From positions 1,614,501-1,678,500 of the forward strand of contig OZ014412.1 of assembly GCA_963965975.1 (NCBI GenBank): a DNA stretch of 64,000 nucleotides, in the 5' to 3' direction. Numbering within the stretch: position 1 is the first letter of the stretch; each line of letters begins with the position of its first letter. The DNA is from Xestospongia bergquistia. Lineage: Eukaryota; Porifera; Demospongiae; Haplosclerida; Petrosiidae. The notes beneath the pieces were generated by a model. It was not told the origin of the DNA, ran no database searches, and was given only the letters and a program-made list of their open reading frames with translations. This document shows, piece by piece, positions 50,172-63,383 of the stretch. A program made the translations under genes and the position numbers.

Positions 50172-52280
50172 ATGTCATACACAATTGTTGTGAGATATAG
50201 GTTCCTTGTTGTTATCCTAGCAACATGTTTATCAGAAGTGGCTACTGAATGTGGTAAGTTAATATTATATTATATTCAGTAGGACCCGGTAATAACTACC
50301 ATATATATTGTTCTCTCTGTCTCTTTCAGTGACACTCCATCCCAGGACAACAGTAGCTCTTGAATATACTACTGTTATTTTATCTTGTATGGCTAAAGAT
50401 TCTGTTGTCAACTCTGAATTACAAGTTAATGGAACCTATAGATCTACTGTTCAACACAATATAGACTATTTAAATAGTCATGGTATATCATGGAATAAAA
50501 CAGATAATGGATTCTATATCTATATGAATACATCATTGACAATCAGTGGTACTTCTGTCAGATGTAAACTTGATACTTGTTTGAGTAATACTGCCTATCT
50601 TTATGTTACAAATGGTAAGTAATATAACAGTGTTCCTTTTAATAAATTATTTCCATTTTAGCTCCTCCCAATCCTCCAGCACAACCTCTTGTGTCAAAAC
50701 TCAACACTACTGCTCTAAATGTCTCTTGGTCCTCACCATGGTCATATCCAGTTAACAGTTATACATTAACTATTAGTAGTCCAGATATCTCTACACAATA
50801 CAATACTACTAATGACACTTACTTCATTGTATCAATGGAGACTGTACATGTCAGTGAATGTAGTCCAATAGTATTGAGTGTAGAAGCTAATACTGATATA
50901 GGAGGTAGTGGTAATAGTAATAACACTACTACTGGCTTCCCTAAATGTAAGTTGTCACACTATCTGATGTATATAGAGAAAGAATGAGTAAATTAATTAC
51001 TAATATAGCACTCACTACTGTCAGTATGTACTAATTGTTATAACAGATATATTATTATTTTATTAGCACTAAATGACATTGACATCAAAGGTAACGTGAC
51101 ATGGACAACAAATGGTAGTGACAGATCACTACTTATTCAACTGACAGTAAGTTAACTATATAACATTGTATATCTTTACTTAATTAATTATGAAATATTT
51201 TATTAATTGTATAGTATAATTTATTTGTGAATCTCTTTAAGATGAATATAATCAACATTATAATTATCTTTATATTACAAATTAACTATTATCTAGCGTC
51301 CTTCTGTATGTGATTATGATGTACTATATTATGAGTTTATTGTCATTAATGAGAACACTGGAATGAACAAGGAATATCCTCGTCAAACCAGTTCTATTAT
51401 CCTGTTAAATGTGGAGTCATTGTTCTCTCAACAAGCAGGCAATGACTCTTTAACAATTAATGTTACCATCACTAATGAAGTTAATGATACTAAAATGAAA
51501 ACATTAGTGGAAAATCTTAGTAAGTTAATGTATTGCACAATATAACAAGCAAAACTTTAGATCACTTAAATGAAATAATCGACAATAAATATTTTTACTG
51601 ACTGTTTTTATATATACTCTCTACATCATGTACATGTTCTCTCTATATTATGTACATATACTATCTATATTATCCAGTAGTTGTATTTACTACAACAAAT
51701 TTCATTTCATCATAGGTAGAAAATTTATTACATCTACACATTATACCTTTGTTAATAACATATGAATTAGTCTTAGTTCTGTTAATGTGCTACTACAAGT
51801 ATTTTAATTTATAACTTCTTTCCTCCCACATACATACATACTCACAAACACCTTGTCATTCAACTATCTATGGTATAGTAATAGTAGTAGTTGTTCCTAC
51901 CTCAACAGATTTGATTTCATCTCCAACTTCAGGTAAAGAATATATATATATATATATTATATCTTTACATTATTAACTAAAACTATGCTTAACACATTAC
52001 TAATAATGACCTACTGCAAGTACTAATAATTTGATTTACAAATTTCATTTTCTGTTTTGTACACACACACAAACATATTCACTCCTTCATTTAACTATAT
52101 CTATTAGTTGTTTCTACTCCTACCACAATAGTTTTAACCCCCACACCTACAACAAGTAAGGAACACCATATGACACAAATTATAATTTTGTTATTAGTCT
52201 CTTTAGCTACTTCTACTCCATCTACATTATCTATCATTTATGGAATGACCAGTTTTACTCTATTACTCATCATTATCTAA
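50172..52280 (+). CDS. J: Ig-FN3-FN3 protein with GPI-type anchor
   Basis: Exons: 50172-50253 (signal), 50330-50614 (Ig), 50662-50946 (FN3-1), 51067-51146 and 51297-51519 (FN3-2), 51888-51932 (stalk), 52108-52155 (Thr/Pro linker), 52198-52280 (GPI-type). The 1131 nt encode 376 residues. An earlier stalk exon (about 51679) is dead because of an in-frame TAG and must be skipped. The 51888 acceptor lies in a triple AG run (ATAGTAGTAG), so 85, 88 or 91 starts all stay in frame. FN3-2 ends ENLS, one codon shorter than in I. No long tail exon exists here. A short-tail TM cassette lies 0.77 kb downstream (53049-53333) and could serve as an alternative ending. Confidence 0.7.
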
Positions 52281-53048
52281 ATATAACAAATTATAAAAAC
52301 TATTCTGTTGATGTAAATGATAATTACAATATCATGTCTAAATTAATAAGTTGTGAATGAAATAATGTTAACAAAATAAAATGATATTTGTTCAAGTGTT
52401 ATTAGTTCACTGATGAGTAGATTTGTAAAGATAGTAAGTTTATGACCTAATTGGTTATAATTTGATGTGTCATTGATGATTAATTTGGACCATTATGTGG
52501 TAGAGTCAACATATGCTATCTTGATGATTCCTTGTTAATTGATTATGATCACATGACTATAGTAGTGGCATATTTGAAATGCTTGACTGCTCGATATAAT
52601 AAGATTAGGTTTTGTTGATTGATCTCTAATTGTTGTAATATAGTAAAGGAAAAACGCCTATTTACAAACTAAGTTGTACTAATATCTGTATTATAAAGGA
52701 TATATTGATGATAGAGTGAGTAATAATGTATATAATTATTAGAGTACTTGTATTACTAGAAACAGCAGCTAATAGATTGTTAATTTGCTATGCTATACAT
52801 GCATGTGATAATTGTTTAGACACAAATACATGTCATTGAGCACTTGTTGGACATTATTGTTATAAAACTAATTGTTAAACTAAATTCTTGCAATTTTTAG
52901 TGAGCTCTCTGGATTATATATTTGGATTATATCACCTATAAACACTCTTTCTTTGTCATACTTTCCAGTAGTTTAATGTCTTCACACACTACAAGTAAGG
53001 AATACTGTATAGCACAAACTGTATTATCTCCCACTTCTCTTATATCAG
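52281..53048 (+). other. Intergenic repeat with degenerate E 5' block
   Basis: Shared non-coding sequence and a degenerate E-family 5' block (GCTCTCTGGATTATAT near 52904, one base changed). The E leader and Ig exons are absent. No gene. Confidence 0.4.
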
Positions 53049-53333
53049 TCACTTCATTTATTCCAACTCCAAATGCAGCTGGTAATAATGGTGATATATT
53101 TGTCTACATTTATGGATTGTCTATTGGTATTGTTATATTGATCATCATACTCATTATTGTTATAACATCAGTGATATATATTATCAAATATAGAAGTGAG
53201 TCCAATATATATTGTATATAGTGACAACAATGCATACTCTTTTCATTCACACTATCTCTTTCATTTCATAGAGAAACCTACTTTAGAAAAAAGAGAATAT
53301 AATATTTGTTATCATGATTATAAAGAGTATTGA
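53049..53333 (+). CDS. Orphan TM exon plus short tyrosine-rich tail
   Basis: Two open exons: 53049-53195 (TM, FVYIYGLSIGIVILI core, 49 codons) and 53272-53333 (tail RKPTLEKREYNICYHDYKEY after the join). They match the last two exons of E2 with all four tail tyrosines kept. Both borders are phase 1. No E leader or Ig exon is present upstream, so the exons can only be used by splicing from J or are remnants. Conservation of the reading frame favours use, but the copy may be too recent to tell. Confidence 0.45.
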
Positions 53334-54102
53334 GGCAAGTGTCCTCTAGTAAATACAATTTAGTAATACATAACTATTAATAAGAATGTTTTACTATTTT
53401 AACAAGTTATTATGTGTCAATTGTCCACTCATTTTACTATTTATTTATTTATGATCCAAATACTGATTATAAGATTATAATTATTCTTTAGTGTTATAAA
53501 ATCAAAGGTCAGTCTTTAAATATTAATACATCATAATATGGTAATTAATGAAAGTAACAGATTAATACTTTTTCACTAACAGTAAGTGAACAGAACATAA
53601 TTAGTTAAACCTTATTATGCAATGTTAACATTATATTGTGTTGTACTAAGAACCATTAGTAGTAAATTTACACTTATTGTTATTAACAATGTCATTGGTA
53701 TAATAGTAAAAAAATAAAAAAAATTTAAAAAATGTCTTTAAAGTGTGTATTATTATATACTTAAGAAGCCAACTATTGACCAACAACTGAAGCCCTTTCT
53801 GTAATTAAAGGAAAAGATGGGGTAGTTATTATGACTGTTACCAGGCAACCATCTTCTAAACAACTGACGTTCATTACTTCCCAATAAATAAAGTCAATCT
53901 GGATTGTTAATAAGTTAGTAATAATGAATATTATTTAGATTACATGCATTTTTTCAAGATATATCCATATTTATAACAGATAATTCACCTCAGAGATTCA
54001 ATCATTGCAGAATCATTATTATAATATATAATCAATCATTACAGAATCATTGCAGCTGCAGAATACAGTGACTTTAGTCAAAATACAGAATATCAGTGAG
54101 AG
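53334..54102 (+). other. G-family upstream flank
   Basis: Matches 19898-20560 and 26480-26764. No gene. Confidence 0.4.
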
Positions 54103-54762
54103 ATGGAGAAGTTATACTTTCTCATTATTTGGTTCCTTATATGGACTATAACAGGACATGGTAATAAATTACACAGTAGTATATTCCCCTCAAAATTTCC
54201 ACTTTTATTATTGTTAATATTTAATATACTCAAGAAACCAACTATTGACCAACAACTGAAGCGCTATCTCTAATTGTAGGTACAGAATACAGTGACTTTA
54301 GTCAAAATACAGAATATTAGTGAAAGATGAAGAAGTCATGCCTTCTCATTCTTTGGTTCCTTATATGGACTATAACAGGACATGGTAATAAAATACACAG
54401 TTGTATATTCCCCTCAAAATTTCCACTTTTATTATTTAGTTATTGAGAGTCTACATTCACAGGTTGCTCTACAAGATACTAATGTGACATTTACTTGTAG
54501 AGGTAGAGGGAGTTACAGTATTCTCTACTTTGTAAAACCAGACTCTAATCCAATGATTGATGATCCACCCCTTGTCAAAAGCAACCTTAATAATTATAAT
54601 ATGAGTTGGCTCCTCCAGTCAGTATAAATGGTACCAAATCATTTCATTGGACTATCAGAGTTCTTGCTGCTTCTGAAAATAATCTTACAGAATTTTTCTG
54701 TCGATTTGTTGGACTTGATGAATCATATGATACTGACAGATCAGTACTGACTATTGCTAATG
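54103..54762 (+). pseudogene. G5: doubled leader and frame-shifted Ig exon
   Basis: A first leader (54103-54160, MEKLYFLIIWFLIWTITG) is cut off in the following intron and followed by a second leader unit (54327-54384, MKKSCLLILWFLIWTITG). The Ig exon (54440-54762) is 323 bases. It keeps the VALQDTNVTF segment lacking in G3 and G4, but has the same seven-base loss as G4 (YNMSWLL then stop). Downstream intron sequence to about 55330 is nearly identical to that of G4. No FN3 exons follow in this copy. Confidence 0.7.
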
Positions 54763-56429
54763 GTAAGATATAATTTAAAACAATATTGTAATTGTAAAAC
54801 TTTAAGATTTAATGCTCTGTATTGTCTGCATGTAATGATCTCCTCTCATTTACAAACTCTCTTCTGGTACACCTCAAGTAATGATAAGTAACCTTACTCA
54901 AATATATGTATATATATACCCTGTACTCTCTAAATGACTGCATAGATACTCTTTTCATTAGCATATCTCCTTTAACGCATAGCCAGATGTACTTCTAGAC
55001 AATTGGAAGATAAAGATTGTATTAATATTCCTATGAAGACCAGTCCCTACATACTTCCTGAGTAACATTTATAAAGACACTCTTCTAAAAGACAACTTTA
55101 TAATTCACTAACTGATAGACAACAACATTAAAATATAAGAGAATGAAACAATTTAAAATATAATTATATTTATACAAAATATATATTATAATATTATATA
55201 CATATTATTTTTCTATTATTACTAGAAAGATCTAAGTCCAGGAAGATATAATATATATTGAAGATGAGGAAACTCTGAAAAATTGGAATATAAAGGTTAC
55301 ATCAATATTCCTATGAAACCCTGTACCACAAATATATATATATTTTTTTCTGAGTAACAGCTAGATGCTATACTAAAAGCAGAGTCTAGCAAGTATCTCC
55401 TCCTCTACTTATGACCTCTTTTGCCTTTTAAAGTACTTTATACATAGCTATTAAAATTTTTAGTTTAAGATTAGCAAATGCCATCTTCTCACCTGCAGCA
55501 ACATGTATTTAGAGTGTGTACACAGTAACTCTAGTACTATTGTCATCTTTAACAATACATCAACAGGTAAGTAATGATCAGTTATAATGTAATTATTATA
55601 TTGTGTGTAGTTCCTGAACTACAAAGTGTTCTATTAATTAATATTAATGGTAATCTGACTGACATTTATATATACTGGAGGTATTCCATTAAATAACATC
55701 AGTATATCTTGTGAAGAACTAGAAGAGAGTGATAATTCTAGTGAACTTACTAGCACATTATTATGTACTTCAATGAATGAATGTATTGTAAAGAGTATAT
55801 CAGTAGGTTCAGTAACTGCTATAGTACAAACTACAATATTAATACAAGCACTAATAAGTAGTATATATCGACTACATATTTTCTAGTACTGTAATTATAA
55901 TAAACTGTAGACGTTCCATCACAATCTAGTATTAGTTTAGTTCCAGGAGATCCTCCAGGTCAATCTGCTGTCATTTGAGTATATCATGGTAATGATGTAT
56001 AGCAACCAGTCAAATCAATACAAATATAGTGCTGACTCATATTAGAGTGGGTTGCATCTTACTATACAATACTTATATCCCAGTATGATTGAGAAAGCAG
56101 TACAGTACAGATAGTAGTCAGTAAACACCTACAAAACATCAAGCCATATCTGTAATTAAAAGAAAAGATGGTTAGCTCAGTTATTATGGCTGTTACAAGC
56201 AACCACCATCTAAATAACTAACCTTCACTATTACCCAGCAAATATATATAATGTAAATCTAGACTGCTGATAAGTCAGTAACAATGAATATTATTTAGAT
56301 CATTCCCCCATAATGTTATTTTTAATATATCCATATATATGTATCAGATGATCTAGCTCAGCTACAAACAGAGATTCTATCTAAAGACAGCTTCTAGGAG
56401 ACTCTAGTCTAAAGACCAATATCAGAGAG
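54763..56429 (+). other. G-family spacer with decayed FN3 segment
   Basis: Near-identical to the spacer after the G4 Ig exon and before G4. The FN3-like remnant at about 55612-55850 is the best preserved one (SMNECIVKSISVGSVTAIVQTTILIQAL), but its donor GTAAG is lost and its first half has a gap. GDPPGQ follows near 55948. No gene. Confidence 0.45.
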
Positions 56430-57892
56430 ATGAAGAAATTGTATCTTGTCATTCTTTGGTTAGTAATATTGACTACAACAGGGCAAGGTAATAAAGTACA
56501 CAGTTGTACATTTCTCTAAACATTTCTACTCTTACTGCTTTATAGTTATTAAGAGCCCACATTCACAGATTTTGACATTTACTTGTAGAGGTAGAGGGAG
56601 TCATAGTATTCTGTACTTTGTAAAACCAGACTCTAATCCAATGACTGATGATCCACCCCTTGTCAAAAGCAACCTCAATAATTATAACATCTTCATTGAG
56701 TTGGCTCCTCCAGTCATTGAAAATGGTACCAAATCATTTCATTGGACTATCAGAGTTCTTGCTGCTCCTGAAAATATTTTTACAGAATTTTTCTGTCAAT
56801 TTGTTGGACTTGATGAATCATATGATACTGACAGATCAGTACTGACTGTTGCTAATGGTAAGATATAATTTAAAACAATATTATAATTGTAAAGATCATC
56901 CTAAAATTTCAAGAATCATAATGATGTATTAATATTGTTTTATGATGCTAGATCAATGTCATACTCTTGAAATAGTAATTACAGCTAACACTGATGTGGG
57001 TTCTACAACTAGTAACATATGTCATGGAGGGTTTCCTAAAAGTACATATCAATTGTATATTATTATATTATAATTTATTATTTCAATAGTCTTGACATCA
57101 GTAAAAGAAGAAACAATTAGAATTGAGATATATCAAAGACAAAATGGCAGCATAAAGACAGAGATAACATTTACAGTATGTAATAGATAAAGTGCACTCT
57201 TATAAGTTGTAGACTGAATTCTCTAGAAACCTAATGTTTGTTCATATCAAGTACTAAAGTATAGTTATTCTATTAAAAAACAGAACAATACTAATACAAC
57301 ATGGAGGAACTATACAACTTTTAACCCTACATTAAATATTGACGGACTTAAGAAGAACAAGTACTATCAACTTGTTTTACAAGTATGGGATGTGAACATT
57401 CCAGATGTAGTTTATGAGACAAACAAAACTTTTTGTAAGTACATTTTATCAATCCTCGGCTCTAAACCTGTTGTACATGTTTATGAGGTATATTATATTG
57501 ATCTTTGTGGCTTGTTACAATTCATATTTATAGTTTTTTTGGTTTTTTTTAGTTTTTTTGTGTATGTTCATGCTATGTTGTAAGATTAATCTTTGTCCTC
57601 TCGAACGGTAATAATTTCAGGACTACAACAATGTATAACTATAATAGTGTTTACATGAACAGGTATATAATAAGATGACAAGATGATGAAACTAGGCTAT
57701 TTTTTATTTTCTTTTATTCATGCCATTAGTTAGTATTTCTCACTGATATCATTGATAACTAACTTTAAAGTTTTTAACAACAATGACTTTTCAATTTAAT
57801 TTATTCAAGAAAGCAATAATAATATATGAACAGTCTTCTTATATTTCTGGTCTTATATCATTTAGCTACTTATTTAACAAGTTCTACTCCCG
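56430..57892 (+). CDS. G3: best-preserved G-family Ig-FN3 gene, 3' ending uncertain
   Basis: Exons: 56430-56487 (signal MKKLYLVILWLVILTTTG), 56546-56857 (Ig-like, 104 codons), 56952-57041 (30 codons ending GGFPK, like the end of FN3-1), 57090-57175 and 57260-57434 (FN3 split by a phase-0 intron, as in families A and B), 57866-57892 (stalk TYLTSSTP). Every join keeps frame. The Ig has FTCRGR, WTIRVL and FFCQF but lacks VALQDTN, and the front half of FN3-1 is missing. No TM or GPI exon is seen before 58340. If the donor at 57435 is not used, the frame runs to 57583 and ends in a hydrophobic segment (LLQFIFIVFLVFFSFFVYV). That could act as an anchor. Confidence 0.5.
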
Positions 57893-58684
57893 GTAAAGAA
57901 GACTTACATAGTATAAATACAACAATAATGTTACACGAAAATTCTTTTTGTGTCTGAATGACTTATAATGATTTGTTAATCATACAAACTAGCACAAAAT
58001 GTTACATTAACTAATATTAATGACTATGAGTGGTCATTTATATTTACTGGAGGTATTCTATTAAGTAACATTAGTAGATCTTGTAAAAGTGAAGAACTAG
58101 AAGACAGTGGTAATTCTAGTGAACTAACTACTACTTTATCTACTTCAATGACTGACTGAATTGTAGAGAGTATATTAGAATGTCCAATAACTGCTATAGT
58201 ACAAATTACAATATTAATATAACCACTAGTAAGTAGTATATATCAACTATATATTATTGTAGTATTGTCATTATAATAAGCTCTAGACATTCTATCACAA
58301 TTCATTATTGGTTTAGTATCAGGAGATCCTCCAGGTCAATATACTGCACATAATACAGATATCAAGTATTAGTAAATGTACTCTAGTACTGTTATTATAA
58401 TAACTTACTATATATAGTACATGTTACTATATATAGTACATGTTGTTTGGACAAGAATTATTGTTTTGTGTACTTTGACTTCATACATATGAGGAGGAGA
58501 GAAGAACAGAATAACAAATAATATTTGTTTGCTAGTGAATTTGATATGTGATACAAAATAATGTATTTGTATTTAATTTATATATTAAATATATTGACAT
58601 GTATTAGTTGTAGTAAATGTACAACAACCTTGATATCTTACATAATAACATAAAGGACTTCATATTAACTATATCAGTAGTACA
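57893..58684 (+). other. Intergenic G3 to K
   Basis: Decayed FN3 segment (about 57985-58340, ending at GDPPGQYTA) joined directly to the far upstream flank of family A (from about 58347). No gene. Confidence 0.4.
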
Positions 58685-58864
58685 TTTATATCATGTCTAC
58701 TACACTGTACATCAGTCAGACATGGTGTGTACATAATATTGCATGTGATAATTAAGGAAAGGCTTTACATTTATACATACTGATAATGTATTGTATTACT
58801 ATAAGACAAGCTGTTAAATTAACAAAGTTATTGTTTAGAGAATTGAGATATTTGGAGTAAAAGA

Positions 58865-60594
58865 ATGCTTTGTCCACGTAGTATACTATATTTTGGATTA
58901 GTTACTGTGCTGTTGTTGATGTCAAGGAATGTTAGGGCTACTAGTGATTGTAGTAAGAAGTTAAATATTTGTAATTGTTATGATAGATTATGTTCATGTG
59001 TAAATATAGTCTGAAAATAGAGTTTGTACATATTTATATATTTGCATTCATCAACTTACTTTTATCATAGGAGTTACTCAAGACCTACCTGAGACAGTTG
59101 TTGCCCTTATTAATGAAAAGGTTTTTCTCACTTGTGACGTCTCTACAACTGGATTTGGTGATAGTACTGATCTTATATTAGATAAAGTTTATAAAGCTGG
59201 AGCTAATCCTTCATCTAATAATATATTTGACGCCAAGAATATCACATGGACATGTTTTGGTTCTGATCCTACTGATGATAAAACTGGATACAATATAACA
59301 ATAATTGCTGGAGAAAATAATAATGGTATTACATTGTATTGTGCAATAAGTGGTGTATGTAAGTCAAAGACAGCAACATTAACTGTTGTAAAAGGTATCA
59401 TATATTATATAGAGACTAATAAATATATTCATTATGTATTATAATAATTCATTCTCATTTAATTAGCTCTACCACTTCCTCCTAATCCTCCCACTGTTGA
59501 ACCAATCAACACTACTGCTCTAAATGTCTCTTGGTCCCCACCATGGCCACATCCTGTTAACAGTTATACATTAACTATTAGTAGTCTAGATATCTCTACA
59601 CAGTATAATACTACTAATGATACTTACTTCATTGTATCAACGGAGACTGTACATGTTAGTGAATGTAGTCCAATAGTATTGAGTGTAGAAGCTAATACTG
59701 ATATAGGAGGTAGTGGTAACAGTAATAACACTACTACTGGCTTCCCTAAATGTAAGTTGGTAACTCTAATATGTGTTATATGATAAAACATGTAGCTTTG
59801 AAGACAGTAGATGTATCAAATCTTTTGATATCATCTCAAAAGCTATTTTGTGGAGATCCAGATATACCCACATATCAACTTATTATAAAGGTATGTAATT
59901 TAATAGGTGTATCTTGTTACATGGAATCAATGTTATGTACATTTGATAGTCCTTGTAACTATTGTTAAAGTTTTATGACAATAATTATAACAATACCAAT
60001 GTGGTAAACAAAATGATACAAAATGTTAGCTTACATGTAAACATCTAGAATATAATAATTTTTAATATTGTGTCATTGTTTATTTGTTCTACACACAACT
60101 ATACTATACTTGTTTCCTCAATCACTTATTTATAATCTTTTGATCATTGGTGATGCAGCATTTTATATTTGTTGTGACTATCACTGTGTTTTTGTATAGC
60201 GGCCTCCTGTCTGTGATTATGATATACTATGGTATAACTTTATACTAACAGATTTTGTTGATAAAGGAATCCTCTGGAACATCAATTGCTCAGTTTGTAG
60301 TGTTTCTTTCACACTATCAAAGCAAGTTTCCATGGCAACCTATAATGTATCTGTTATGATTACTAATATGATTGATGAGGTGATAATGGTACACACAAGT
60401 AAGAATGTTAGAATGATGAAACAATATAAGTATTTTGTATTGTATAGTGGTTGACTTTGAAAATATAACAGAAACTAATTCAAGTACAAAAGGTATAAAT
60501 TATAATTAATACTACAAGTAACATTACAACTGAATCTTAATATAAAAATTTTATATTTATAGATTCAGTAACAACTATATGTAATATTAATTAA
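58865..60594 (+). CDS. K: A-type Ig-FN3-FN3 protein without anchor
   Basis: Seven exons parallel to A1: 58865-58952 (signal), 59071-59394 (Ig), 59467-59751 (FN3-1), 59796-59890 and 60200-60398 (FN3-2 of the A type, RPPVCDYDILWYN), 60448-60492 (stalk), 60563-60594 (stop after ICNIN). The 1068 nt encode 355 residues. The Ig differs from A1 and A2 mainly between LILDK and ITWTC. No TM or GPI-like end, so a soluble product is predicted. The next locus (L) has lost its own leader. Its Ig exon is phase compatible with each K donor, so K may instead supply the 5' half of a K-L fusion. Confidence 0.68.
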
Positions 60595-60964
60595 TATAAC
60601 TTAATAACTAGGAAGCTAATACATTGTCTTGCTTTATTTTGACTCTACAAATATTCTATAATTATACACTATATAAACACACTAACTTGACTATCTCTTA
60701 AAGGAAATGAATGGATTGCTTAGTATGTGCATGCTATGAGTAATAGAAGAACTGTTTGTTTTACTGAAAAAGAAAGGTTTATAGTTTATTGTAAGGATTC
60801 CTCACTATCAAACTCAATGTATGACAGAGTTGTAGTTCTACTTTTAGTAAGCATCTTTTTAGTATTAGAAGTGGCTACAGAATGAGTTAGATCAACATTA
60901 TATTATATTCAGTAGGACCTAGTAATAACTATACCATATGTATCTTTCTCTCTGTCTCTCTCAG

Positions 60965-63383
60965 TGACACTCCATCCCAAGACAACAGTAGCTCTTGAAT
61001 ATACTACTGTTATTTTATCTTGTATGGCTAAAGATTCTGTTGTCAACTCTGAATTACAAGTTAATGGAACCTATAGATCTACTGTTCAACACAATGTAGA
61101 CTATTTAAATAGTCATGGTATATCATGGAATAAAACAGATAATGGATTCTATATCTACATGAATGCATCATTGACAATCAGTAGTACTTCTGTCAGATGT
61201 AAACTTGATACTTGTTTGAGTAATACTGCCTATCTTTATGTCACTAATGGTAAGTAAAATAGCAGTGTTCCTTTTAATGAATTATTTCCATTTTAGCTTC
61301 TCCCAATCCTCCAGCACAACCTCTTGTGTCAAAACTCAACACTACTGCTCTAAATGTCTCTTGGTCCCTACCATGGTCATATCCAGTTAACAATTATACA
61401 TTAACTATTAGTAGTCCAGATATCTCTACACAGTATAATACTACTAATGACACTTACTTCATTATATCAATGGAGACTGTACATGTCAGTGAATGTAGTC
61501 CAATAGTATTAAGTGTAGAAGCTAATACTGATATAGGAGGTAGTGGTAATAGTAATAATACTACTACTGGCTTCCCTAAATGTAAGTTGTCACACTATCT
61601 GATGTATATAGAGAAAGGATGAGTAAATTAATTACTAATATAGCACTCACTACTGTTAGTATATACTAATTGTTAAAATAAATATAATATTATTTTATTA
61701 GCACTAAATGACATTGACATCAAAGGTAATGTGACATGGACAACAAATGGTAGTGACAGATCACTACTTGTTCAACTGACAGTAAGTTAACTCTACAACA
61801 TCGTATATCTTTACTTAATTAATTATGAAATATTTTATTAATTGTATAGTATAATTTATTTGTGAATCTTTTTAAGATGAATGAAATCAACATTATATCT
61901 TTATATTACAAATTAACTATTATCTAGCGTCCTGCTGTATGTGATTATGATGTACTATATTATGAGTTTATTGTCATCAATGAAAAGACTGGAATGAACA
62001 AGGAATATTCTCGTCAAACCAGTTCTATTATCCTGTTAAATGTGGAGTCATTGTTTTCTCAACAAGCAGGCAATGACTCTTTCACAGTTAATGTCACCAT
62101 CACCAATGAAGTTAATGATACTAAAATGAAAACATTAGTTGAAAACCTTATTAGTAAGTTAATGTATTATTATTCAGTTAAAATATCAAGATACTATCAT
62201 ATTTGGTATATGGTAAACTAAATTGTAAAGTGATATACTGTGTGTAAACAATCCATAAATAATATCTCCAAAAGTGAAAGTAATTATCACATTTTAATAA
62301 TTCCTTCTATCTTTTTTCTTACATGCTCTCACTTTCTTTCCAGTAGTTGTTCCTACTTCAACTGTTACACGTACAGTTACACATACAAGTTGCATTTCAA
62401 CTGTTACACGTACAGTTACACATACAAGTTGCATTTCAACAGATTCATCACCTACCTCAAGTAAGAAATATGCACACACTCAATATTTGTTGATGAACTT
62501 GTTGTATGAAAAACAAAACACTAAAAACAGCTGTAATGTACATGTAATACACAATATTGCACAAGGATTGAGAGGCTGGTCACATTAATTGAATTAATAT
62601 CAGTATGTCAACTCCTATAATGTTAACACCCAAATGTATGTTGGCCAACTTGTTTCCTCACCGAACCAAATGGAACATCTATATTAGTATTCTAGAATAG
62701 CCATGGTCTACTTAGATCCTATAGATTTGTTTTTCTTATTTAATTTTCAACTATAAATTTACTGAAATAGTACTTCCAATTACAGTAGTATAAATGTATA
62801 ATAACTATCTTTTAAGATAACAAAGCTAGCTATATTGTATATAAGTAAAGTACAACAATAAGTACACATACAAATTTGTATATTAAAACATGATAAAACT
62901 ATTTAAATGCATGAACAAAGATAACACAAATGGACTGTTTATTTATGTATTCAATTCTAGTAGTTATATATACAAGATAATAATTAAAGTACAAATATTT
63001 TAAACCCAAAATAAATGATTGATATGTTCTGAAAGCATACTTTCATTTCTTTTTAAATTGTTGTAAATCATATGAGACAATCAATAACTTTCAGGTAAAG
63101 AATATATATTATATCTTAACATTATAACTAAAACTTTGTTTAACACATTACTAATAATGACCTACTGCAATTTTTCACACACATTTACTCTTCCTTTAAC
63201 TATCCAGTAGTTGTTTCTACTCCTACCTCAATAGTTTTAACCCTCACACCTACAACAAGTAAGGAACACCATATGACACAAATTATAATTCTGTTATTAG
63301 TCTCTTTAGCTACTTCTACTCCATCTACATTATCTATCATTTATGGAATGACCAGTTTCACTCTTTTACTCATCATTATCTAA
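60965..63383 (+). CDS. L: B-type Ig-FN3-FN3-GPI exons with a broken leader
   Basis: Open exons: 60965-61249 (Ig), 61297-61581 (FN3-1), 61702-61781 and 61928-62153 (FN3-2), 62344-62460 (stalk, 39 codons), 63211-63258 (linker; alternative start 63208) and 63301-63383 (GPI-type end). The leader at 60817 is dead: the Cys codon before the donor is TGA at 60883 and the GGT donor is changed. TM and tail exons are deleted, leaving only a TINNF scrap near 63085. The rest shows no frame break over about 1.1 kb of coding sequence. It is either a very young pseudogene or is reached by splicing from K. The stalk is longer than in relatives through an internal 39-base duplication. Confidence 0.55.
62360..62437 (+). 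repeat. 39-bp in-frame tandem duplication in the L stalk
   Basis: Two consecutive 39-base units encode the 13-residue step STVTRTVTHTSCI twice. Paralogues I and A2 have a single STVTHTVTHTSLI step. Each unit adds one cysteine, unusual for this stalk. Confidence 0.85.

Noticed and set aside
62294..62479. Minus-strand repeat ORF (MQLVCVTVRVTVE twice)
   Set aside because: Antisense of the tandem-duplicated L stalk exon, which is in frame on the plus strand.
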